Source: Nitrospira sp. UBA2083 (GTDB lineage Bacteria > Nitrospirota > Nitrospiria > Nitrospirales > Nitrospiraceae). From it: a DNA stretch of 14,544 nt. Shown here piece after piece: positions 1-5,679 of the stretch (position 1 is its first letter; every line of letters starts with the position of its first letter). The stretch spans positions 9,727-24,270 of the forward strand of contig DCZN01000035.1 in NCBI GenBank assembly GCA_002331625.1. The letters run 5' to 3'. The notes beneath the pieces are model-generated. The model was given only the letters and a program-made list of their open reading frames with translations, did not search any database and was not told where the DNA came from. A program made the position numbers and the translations under genes.

Positions 1-477
1 AAAGGCGTCAATGACGACCCGGAGATCATGAAACGGCTTGTCCACCAACTCCTGCTTGCGCGGGTGAAACCCTATTACCTCTATCAAGCGGACCTCACGA
101 AGGGGACGAATCATTTCCGAACGACCGTCGAAACAGGCCTGAAGATCATCCAGGCCCTCCAAGGCCATACAAGCGGAATGGCAGTACCTCATTTTGTGAT
201 CGACGCGCCGGGAGGTGGCGGTAAAATTCCTCTGCTCCCGGACAGCTATCTCGTGCACTTGGATGAAGACGGCGCGGTGCTTCGGAATTACGAGAACAGA
301 ACCTTCCATTATCCGCAGCCGGCACCCGATGGCAGACGTGAGCTCCCGATGGTCGCTGCCCGAGCATCGCGCGATGACCCGGACGAGGCGTATGCCGCTT
401 GCGGCGACAGCTATCCAGACCGCGACGGGTACGCTGCCTGGGGGAACAGTTGCGGCGGAGAGACGGACGAGCTGTGA
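1..477 (+). CDS. kamA: KamA-family radical SAM aminomutase (lysine 2,3-aminomutase-like), C-terminal part, 5' truncated
   Basis: Frame 1 is open from the first base to a TGA at 475-477, so the gene begins outside the window. The visible 158 residues match the C-terminal third of lysine 2,3-aminomutases: a VxPYYLYQADLTKG stretch, HFRTTVETGLKII, a GHTSGMAVPHFVIDAP stretch and the PGGGGK motif. In the family the Lys of PGGGGK (codon 223-225) forms the Schiff base with PLP. These enzymes use SAM, a 4Fe-4S cluster and PLP to move an amino group from C2 to C3. The radical SAM CxxxCxxC motif would lie upstream and is not seen, so substrate (lysine or glutamate) cannot be decided. After the conserved core (YPQPAP) there is a tail of about 50 residues, rich in Asp, Arg and Gly, which looks poorly conserved. 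The stop codon overlaps the likely GTG start of the next gene, which suggests translational coupling. Confidence 0.9.
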   Translation, partial: KGVNDDPEIMKRLVHQLLLARVKPYYLYQADLTKGTNHFRTTVETGLKIIQALQGHTSGMAVPHFVIDAPGGGGKIPLLPDSYLVHLDEDGAVLRNYENRTFHYPQPAPDGRRELPMVAARASRDDPDEAYAACGDSYPDRDGYAAWGNSCGGETDEL

Positions 478-1631
478 CCACGCCTGCATCCCAGAGCGGG
501 ATTCTCCCCTATCAGGACATCAAGCGGTTGATCGTAAACCGAGCCGTCGTGGCCGCTCCGACGATTGAAGACCGACAGCTCCAGCCGGCCAGCCTGGACC
601 TCCGTCTGGGCCGCAAAGCCTACCGCCTGATCAGCAGCTTTCTCCCGGAACTCTCGGCGATCTCCTCCAGATTGAATGTGCTGGACTTTTATCAATCGGA
701 CCTCGTGATGTACGAGATGGATCTGACCGATGGCGCCATTCTGGAGAAAGGCCATGTCTACCTTGTCCCTTTGCTGGAAGAACTGGCGTTGCCGAAAACC
801 ATCCGCGCTCGGGCGAACCCGAAGAGTACGACAGGCCGGCTGGATGTCTTCACTCGGGTCGTGACGGACCTCACCTCTGGGTTCGATGAGATCCGAGCGG
901 GCTATCGAGGACAGCTCTTCTTGGAGATCGTTCCACGCTCGTTCGCCGTGAAAGTTCGTGCCGGACAGTCGCTGAACCAGATCCGTTTTGTGTGCGGCGA
1001 GGCCACCGTATCGGACCAGGCCCTTCAGACGATTCATCGAAGCACGCCGTTGCTGTTTCACAATGCGTCATCGCCCAAGCGTGTGGGCAGTCGAGACTTT
1101 CGTGCTGAGCGAGGGTTGTTCCTCCGGATTGATCTGGCCGGCACAGATCACGGAGACTCTTGCGTGATCGGCTACCGCGCGAAAAAGAACAGCCACGTCA
1201 TTGACCTGGAGAAGATCGGCCATTATGCCGCGGCTGATTTTTGGGAACCGCTCCATCGCCATCGCCACGACAGCTTGCTATTAGAGCCGGAAGAGTTTTA
1301 TATCCTTGCTTCGAAGGAACGCATCCGTGTGCCGCCCGGCTATGCCGCTGAGATGGTGGCCTACGAAGCCGCCTGTGGGGAGCTACGGACGCACTACGCG
1401 GGATTCTTCGACCCGGGATTCGGCTATGGATCAAAGGGAGAGATCAAAGGCACACAGGTCGTGCTCGAAGTTCGCCCACACGACGTGCCGTTTTTGATCC
1501 ATGATGGCCAAACGTTTTTCAAAGTTGTCTATGACAAGATGGTGACCACTCCCTCACAGCTCTACGGATCAGTCTTGGGATCGTCCTATCAACAACAGAC
1601 CCTCACTCTCAGTAAACATTTTAAAGTGTAG
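474..1631 (+). CDS. dcd: 2'-deoxycytidine 5'-triphosphate deaminase, long two-domain form
   Basis: Predicted to deaminate dCTP to dUTP in the cytoplasm, feeding dTMP synthesis. I chose GTG at 474, which overlaps the TGA of the upstream gene (GTGA) and has GGAGAG about 11 nt upstream. It gives 385 residues. An ATG at 399 is in frame but would add 25 Arg-rich residues read from the aminomutase coding region. Near the N-terminus is QPASLDLRLG (residues 37-46), the dCTP deaminase signature. NPKSTTGR (115-122) corresponds to the KSS/RSSLAR active-site segment, and GQLFLEIVP (146-154) holds the likely catalytic Glu151. The second half repeats the fold: HAGFFDPGFG-type segment (about 308-318), VVLEVRP (329-335, Glu332) and DGQTFFKVVY. 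This is about twice the length of the E. coli enzyme and fits the long family (Pfam PF06559, as I recall), known mainly from alphaproteobacteria. Confidence 0.9.
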   Translation: MTTPASQSGILPYQDIKRLIVNRAVVAAPTIEDRQLQPASLDLRLGRKAYRLISSFLPELSAISSRLNVLDFYQSDLVMYEMDLTDGAILEKGHVYLVPLLEELALPKTIRARANPKSTTGRLDVFTRVVTDLTSGFDEIRAGYRGQLFLEIVPRSFAVKVRAGQSLNQIRFVCGEATVSDQALQTIHRSTPLLFHNASSPKRVGSRDFRAERGLFLRIDLAGTDHGDSCVIGYRAKKNSHVIDLEKIGHYAAADFWEPLHRHRHDSLLLEPEEFYILASKERIRVPPGYAAEMVAYEAACGELRTHYAGFFDPGFGYGSKGEIKGTQVVLEVRPHDVPFLIHDGQTFFKVVYDKMVTTPSQLYGSVLGSSYQQQTLTLSKHFKV

Positions 1632-1633
1632 CC

Positions 1634-2047
1634 ATGGCTCCATCCGATTTACCACCCCGTCACGACGAAGCTGGGCATTCTTCGCATCCAACCGGGTCCG
1701 AGGAACAACATGCGGGAAGCGAACACCAAGTCCACGTCATCGGCCTGATGGTTGGAACCGCCCTGATGTTTATCGGATTTTTGAACGTATTCCTTTCCAT
1801 CAGTGGTGGATTTGAAATTAACATCGTCCCGTTTCTCATCTATTTCGGCGGCCTCGCGGTATGGGCCAATGCCGCCATTGAAACGGCATCCATCCGATAT
1901 GGGGTGATGGCTGTGGCGATCGCTCTTGCGCTCGGACTCTTTCAGTATGGGGAGGTTCTGTTCTGGCACAAGCAGGTCCTCTTTTGGGTCACTATCATTA
2001 TTGTGATGTACTTCATGTTCGTCGAGCCCAAAAAACCTACGACGTGA
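1634..2047 (+). CDS. Small four-helix membrane protein with His-rich N-terminus, unknown function
   Basis: 137 residues, starting 2 nt after the stop of the dCTP deaminase gene, so probably the same transcript. No strong Shine-Dalgarno is visible; translation may be coupled. Residues 1-34 are hydrophilic and contain six His (10, 15, 18, 26, 31, 34) plus several Glu, which could bind metal, but this is only inference. Four hydrophobic segments follow at about 35-56, 63-84, 90-105 and 113-130, then a short charged tail (EPKKPTT). The protein is therefore expected in the inner membrane. I do not recognise a family. The large minus-strand open frame covering the same region has no domain character and is a shadow. 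Confidence 0.75.
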   Translation: MAPSDLPPRHDEAGHSSHPTGSEEQHAGSEHQVHVIGLMVGTALMFIGFLNVFLSISGGFEINIVPFLIYFGGLAVWANAAIETASIRYGVMAVAIALALGLFQYGEVLFWHKQVLFWVTIIIVMYFMFVEPKKPTT

Positions 2048-2065
2048 GATCGATCCCCCCACAGG

Positions 2066-2758
2066 ATGGCGATCTCGGTTATCATCCCTACCCTCAACGA
2101 AGAAACGAGCCTTCCTCGGACCTTGGCGTGCCTCTCGGCGTCGGGTGTCAACGAGGTCGTGATCGTGGATGGAGGAAGCACCGACCACACCATCTCGATT
2201 GCCGAAGACTTTTGCACGAGCGCACCGAATGCGCGGTTTGTCACAGCTCCCGCTGGTCGTCCTTGGCAAATGAACGCGGGGGCGAAAGCCAGCCGTGGTG
2301 ACATTCTGCTCTTCCTCCATGCCGATACACGATTGCCCGCCGATGCTCAGCTGCTGATCGAGTCGGTGCTGACCGACCGGAGCTTGGTGGGAGGCCGATT
2401 CGATATCAACTTTGACACCCGGTCTGCATGGGGAACCATGATCAGCACCTTCATGAATTGGCGTTCCCGATTAAGCCGCATTGCCACAGGCGATCAAGCC
2501 ATCTTTGTCCGGCGCCATATCTTTGAACAGCTCGGTGGTTTCGCCGACATCCCGCTGATGGAAGACATCGAATTCAGCCGAAGGCTTAAACGCACCGGAC
2601 CGACAGCGGCACTGCATCAGACCGTTATCACATCATTCCGCCGTTGGGAGCAGCAAGGCCCGTTGAGAACCATCGTCTTGATGTGGACGTTGCGGTTCCT
2701 CTATTGGGCCGGAGTCAGCCCATCACGGTTGAGTCGATGGTACAATGTGGTTCGGTAG
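2066..2758 (+). CDS. Family 2 glycosyltransferase, TIGR04283 type
   Basis: 230 residues with a GT-A fold signature. The N-terminus SVIIPTLNEE (4-13) is the first nucleotide-binding strand, VDGGSTD (34-40) follows, then GRPWQMNAGA (64-73) and LFLHADTRLP (82-91) with the metal-binding acidic residue Asp87. LMEDIEFSRRLKR further on supplies the usual catalytic acidic pair. It should transfer a sugar from a nucleotide-sugar donor in the cytoplasm. The TIGR04283 family is named for proposed arsenosugar biosynthesis, but that name comes from gene neighbourhoods in some genomes and no arsenic genes are visible here. ATG at 2066 lies 18 nt after the previous stop; only a weak AGG is next to it, so translation could depend on upstream ribosomes. 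The DUF2064 gene follows, the usual partner of this family. Confidence 0.88.
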   Translation: MAISVIIPTLNEETSLPRTLACLSASGVNEVVIVDGGSTDHTISIAEDFCTSAPNARFVTAPAGRPWQMNAGAKASRGDILLFLHADTRLPADAQLLIESVLTDRSLVGGRFDINFDTRSAWGTMISTFMNWRSRLSRIATGDQAIFVRRHIFEQLGGFADIPLMEDIEFSRRLKRTGPTAALHQTVITSFRRWEQQGPLRTIVLMWTLRFLYWAGVSPSRLSRWYNVVR

Positions 2759-2760
2759 AT

Positions 2761-2890
2761 CATGAGGAGTAAGGCGTAAGGGGTGAGTGGTGAGGAGGCA
2801 AGAGGTGTGAACGATAGAGCTACAAAACTCTCAGAAGGTAAACAGTCCACCAGTCCGAAATCGCTTCACGCTTCACGCCTCACGTCTCAG
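2761..2890. repeat. Imperfect inverted repeat made of GTGARGC-like heptamers
   Basis: The left arm (2761-2790) and right arm (2862-2890) are reverse complements at roughly 21 of 29 positions. The left side can be read as four tandem heptamers, GTAAGGC, GTAAGGG, GTGAGTG and GTGAGGA (2769-2796). The right arm reads GCTTCAC, GCTTCAC, GCCTCAC and GTCTCAG (2863-2890), which is the same unit on the other strand. The pair lies between two glycosyltransferase genes. It contains the ribosome-binding site and both candidate GTG starts of the second gene, and the right arm is translated as part of its N-terminus. Confidence 0.7.
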
Positions 2891-3601
2891 ACGGCCCTCG
2901 TGATTTTCGCCAAAGCTCCCATTCCAGGTCAGGTCAAGACGCGTCTCTGTCCGCCTCTCACCCCCGACGAAGCCGCGACGCTCCATGGCAGCTTCGTCCT
3001 CGATACTTTGGAACGATCCAAAATCGCCGTCGCGAAGTTGAAATCACCGATCGACCGCTACCTCGCTTGTGCCCCATCCACGACTCATGTGTTTTTCAAG
3101 ATCATGGAAGAGCGTCACGGCGTGAACGTCATCGATCAAATCGGCGATGACCTTGGGGAACGTATGAATCAGGCCTTCGAGGTGATCTTCTCGCATGAGT
3201 ATCACCGTGCCCTCATCATCGGAACCGATGTGCCGACGCTTCCCCTCGACCATTTCCAACATGCTCTTGTTCTGCTGGAGAATCATGATCTCGTCCTCGG
3301 CCCGGCCGTGGACGGAGGGTATTATCTGATTGGCCTGAAGCGGATGGCGCCGGAACTTTTCACCGGCATTCCCTGGTCGACCGATCATGTATTGAAACTC
3401 ACGCAAGAAAAAGCCGCTTCGCTCGAGCTGAAGACAGCCCTGGTTCCATCCTGGCGCGATGTGGATACGATTGCTGATCTCGAAGCCCTTATTGAGGCGA
3501 ACGTGACCGATGCCAAGAAACCGAAGAACGATCGAGCCTTTTCAAGTCGCACGGCTGGAGTCCTGGAAATGCTCGCCAAACGGTTGCGATCCAGAGCATA
3601 A
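2807..3601 (+). CDS. DUF2064 / TIGR04282 glycosyltransferase (nucleotidyltransferase-like fold)
   Basis: 264 residues from GTG 2807. This start has GAGGAGG (2792-2798) 8 nt upstream; an in-frame GTG at 2783 gives 272 residues but a poorer site. The conserved core begins only at TALVIFAKAPIPG (about residue 29), where relatives usually start, so the first 28 residues are an extension partly encoded by a repeat arm. Family motifs follow: VKTRLCPPLTP, IGTDVPTLP, LGPAVDGGYYLIGL, PWSTDHV and WRDVDTIADLEAL. The fold resembles sugar nucleotidyltransferases. TIGR04282 proteins are often coupled to TIGR04283 proteins, as here, and the two probably act on one glycan or glycosylated small molecule. The exact substrate is unknown. 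Confidence 0.87.
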   Translation: MNDRATKLSEGKQSTSPKSLHASRLTSQTALVIFAKAPIPGQVKTRLCPPLTPDEAATLHGSFVLDTLERSKIAVAKLKSPIDRYLACAPSTTHVFFKIMEERHGVNVIDQIGDDLGERMNQAFEVIFSHEYHRALIIGTDVPTLPLDHFQHALVLLENHDLVLGPAVDGGYYLIGLKRMAPELFTGIPWSTDHVLKLTQEKAASLELKTALVPSWRDVDTIADLEALIEANVTDAKKPKNDRAFSSRTAGVLEMLAKRLRSRA

Positions 3602-3634
3602 TGGACTGACACACACTCAACGAACAGGACCTGC

Positions 3635-4369
3635 ATGGCCGAACACGTTGCACTGATCACGGGTGGAGCAAAAGGCATCGGTCGTGGTATCGCGCTCGAC
3701 CTCGCATCGCGGCAGTGGAAGATCGCCCTTTGCTACCGAACCAGCGAAGCGGCTGCCAAGACAACGGCGCAAGAGATCACGCAGCGAGGTGGGCAAGCGC
3801 TGGCCATTCGCTGTGATGTCGCTGATCCAGTAGCCGCCAAGAATCTGGTGGCACAGGTTGAGAAAGAATGGGGACGAATCGACGCCCTGATTAATGGTGC
3901 CGGCCCTTATCATCGCGTCAACTTGTTCGACGAGACCGTTGAGGGGTGGAATGAAATGTTCGACGGCAATTTGCATCCCATTTTCTACCTCGTGCAAGCC
4001 GTCGCACCTGGCATGAAAACACGTAAAACTGGACGTATCATCAACTTCAGCATGGCCAATGCCGACCAGATGGAAGCGCAACCCGATGTGACCGGCCATT
4101 ACATCGCCAAAGCTGGTGTCCTGATCCTGACCCGCACCTTGGCCAAACTGCTGGCGCCCTATGGCATCACCGTCAACGCCATTTCGCCTGGATTTATTGA
4201 CTCAGGGAGTGCGCCCCCGCAAGAACTCGCCGCCATGACGAAACGCATTCCCGCAGGCTACATTGGCACCGTTGAGGACACTGTCGCAGCAGTTCGTTAT
4301 TTGCTCAGTGAAGAGGCCCGTTACGTCAACGGGGCGAACATTCAGATTAGCGGAGGTTGGGGAATCTAA
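3635..4369 (+). CDS. Short-chain dehydrogenase/reductase, FabG-like
   Basis: 244 residues, the normal length of a classical SDR. The Rossmann cofactor motif TGGAKGIG is at 9-16, CDV at 60-62 and the NAG-type motif appears as NGAG (87-90). Catalytic residues are Asn112, Ser139, Tyr156 and Lys159 (YIAKA). The C-terminus NGANIQISGGWGI matches FabG-type enzymes. It should carry out an NAD(P)H-dependent carbonyl/hydroxyl conversion in the cytoplasm. Ser-Tyr spacing is 17 residues against 13 in FabG, so the substrate loop is longer and true fatty-acid-synthesis 3-oxoacyl-ACP reductase activity is not certain. Arg35 just after the second strand suggests NADP(H). ATG 3635 has an AGGA about 5 nt upstream. 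It sits 33 nt after the DUF2064 gene and probably belongs to the same transcript. Confidence 0.88.
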   Translation: MAEHVALITGGAKGIGRGIALDLASRQWKIALCYRTSEAAAKTTAQEITQRGGQALAIRCDVADPVAAKNLVAQVEKEWGRIDALINGAGPYHRVNLFDETVEGWNEMFDGNLHPIFYLVQAVAPGMKTRKTGRIINFSMANADQMEAQPDVTGHYIAKAGVLILTRTLAKLLAPYGITVNAISPGFIDSGSAPPQELAAMTKRIPAGYIGTVEDTVAAVRYLLSEEARYVNGANIQISGGWGI

Positions 4370-4387
4370 GATCGAAAAGGAGGGACT

Positions 4388-4792
4388 ATGAGATCAGAGC
4401 AGGAGCGCGAGAGCCATCGTCGGTTCGTTCAGGCTCTTCAGCATGAACACCTGACTTGTCCCAAGCCTGGCTGTGGAGGAGCGATGGACGTGGCCGACCA
4501 CACCCCACACAGTGCCAGGATCAAGACCTACGAAGCCACCTGCGAACGATGTCATACCGTTGAGAAGCTCACCGGGAAGGAAGAGCACCAGCCTTCCTGG
4601 GATGTCGCCTCTATCACCTTAATGGCAGAAATGCACCTCCTCCACGAACAGCCGACCTGCTCCTACGATGACACGCCGATTACCTTCATCTCCTTGCCGA
4701 ATCCTCGCCGTAAAGCCCGGTACCGCCTCCAATGCTACTACTGTGGCCGGCACACGGAAATGAACTGGCCCCCACCGGAGGCGAAACGATAA
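4388..4792 (+). CDS. Cys-rich zinc-ribbon-like small protein, unknown function
   Basis: 134 residues with a strong Shine-Dalgarno AAAGGAGG ending a few bases before ATG 4388, 18 nt after the dehydrogenase. Cys24 and Cys29 (CPKPGC) pair with Cys52 and Cys55 (CERC), a typical four-Cys zinc-ribbon layout. A second possible cluster is Cys91 with Cys116 and Cys119 (CYYC), with nearby His122 as a possible fourth ligand. There is no signal peptide or membrane segment, so it is probably cytoplasmic. I do not recognise a named family. It is the last gene of the + strand block. The next gene is convergent after a 43-nt gap, in which I see no clear terminator hairpin. Confidence 0.8.
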   Translation: MRSEQERESHRRFVQALQHEHLTCPKPGCGGAMDVADHTPHSARIKTYEATCERCHTVEKLTGKEEHQPSWDVASITLMAEMHLLHEQPTCSYDDTPITFISLPNPRRKARYRLQCYYCGRHTEMNWPPPEAKR

Positions 4793-4835
4793 TCCTACGA
4801 AATGAACCTGCCTACATATACCCAATCTATTTCTC

Positions 4836-5630
4836 TCACCAAGCAGTAAACGCTTTTCGAATAAATTCACCGAGCTGACGAAAGTAGGCCTTGCCGCCGA
4901 CTACGTAGGTGTCGTTATGGCCGGCGCCCTGGATCACGTACCATTCCTTGGGTGGTTTGGCTGCGTCAAAGACTTGGCGACCAAGCTCAATTGGAATAAT
5001 GTCGTCCTTGTCTCCATGGATGATCAGCTTGGGAAGCGACAGATGCGGGAGTCGATCGATCAATCGATGCTCGGCTCCAAGGAACCAATGCACAGGCAAC
5101 CCACCATAGTGCATTTTGGCAACGGCCTCGACGGAAGGAAACGACGACTCAAGAATCAACCCTGTCGCAGGGCGTTGACTCGCCAATTCAGCTGCCACCG
5201 AAGCACCGAGCGACCTCCCGAACAAGAGGAGCCGTTCAGAGCGAACCTTTCTGGTTCGCACCAGATAATCATAGGCCCCATAGGCATCTTCATACAGACC
5301 TTGCTCACTTGGGCGAATGCTCTGACTTTTCCCATACCCTCGATAATCAAAGAGGAACACTGAAAGACCCATCTGATAGAGAAGCCTGAGATTGTCGAGG
5401 CGGTTGATGATAGTACCCGCATTGCCATGGCACCAGAGCAGAACCGGCCGGTCGGCTGCTGCTTCGACATACCAGCCGAACAGTCGGACACCATCGGCTG
5501 ACTCAAACCATACATCCTGAAGCGGCAACCCGCTCAGTCGCGCCCACTCTCGGTCTTGCCAGGGTTCAGGATGATAGACGAAGAATTGATCGAGGAATCC
5601 CACCGGGGAAGGATAGCGGAACCAGTCCAT
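4836..5630 (-). CDS. Alpha/beta hydrolase, BEM46/ABHD17-like
   Basis: 264 residues. The oxyanion-hole motif HGNAG is at 68-72, the DYRGYGKS segment (95-102) is typical of this branch, the nucleophile elbow GRSLG has Ser140, the acid is probably Asp209 in HGDKDDIIP, and the base is His238 in GAGHND. It is a serine hydrolase, likely an esterase or thioesterase; the substrate is unknown. No clear signal peptide is seen, although the N-terminus (FLDQFFVYHPEPW) resembles the membrane-proximal start of BEM46 proteins that often follow an N-terminal anchor. ATG at 5630 is the only usable start before an in-frame stop, and its upstream region has no good Shine-Dalgarno. It lies 49 nt downstream of the DUF4105 gene on the same strand. 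Confidence 0.88.
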   Translation of the reverse strand: MDWFRYPSPVGFLDQFFVYHPEPWQDREWARLSGLPLQDVWFESADGVRLFGWYVEAAADRPVLLWCHGNAGTIINRLDNLRLLYQMGLSVFLFDYRGYGKSQSIRPSEQGLYEDAYGAYDYLVRTRKVRSERLLLFGRSLGASVAAELASQRPATGLILESSFPSVEAVAKMHYGGLPVHWFLGAEHRLIDRLPHLSLPKLIIHGDKDDIIPIELGRQVFDAAKPPKEWYVIQGAGHNDTYVVGGKAYFRQLGEFIRKAFTAW

Positions 5631-5679
5631 GAACGGAAGAGGCGGGGCAGGATTTGGCGACTGTGTTCACTCCTCTGAT

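Noticed and set aside
399..473. ATG 399 as the start of dcd
   Set aside because: It would add an Arg-rich segment read from the aminomutase gene; GTG 474 overlaps the upstream stop and gives the family's length.
411..1061. 216-residue minus-strand frame opposite dcd
   Set aside because: The plus-strand frame carries the conserved dCTP deaminase motifs; the antisense product matches nothing recognisable.
1649..2320. 223-residue open frame on the minus strand opposite the membrane protein and transferase
   Set aside because: It lies antisense to two well-supported genes, has no domain character, is rich in Arg and Asp as antisense frames often are, and has no ribosome-binding site.
4917..5363. 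148-residue plus-strand frame opposite the alpha/beta hydrolase
   Set aside because: The minus strand carries a complete catalytic triad protein; this frame is its shadow.
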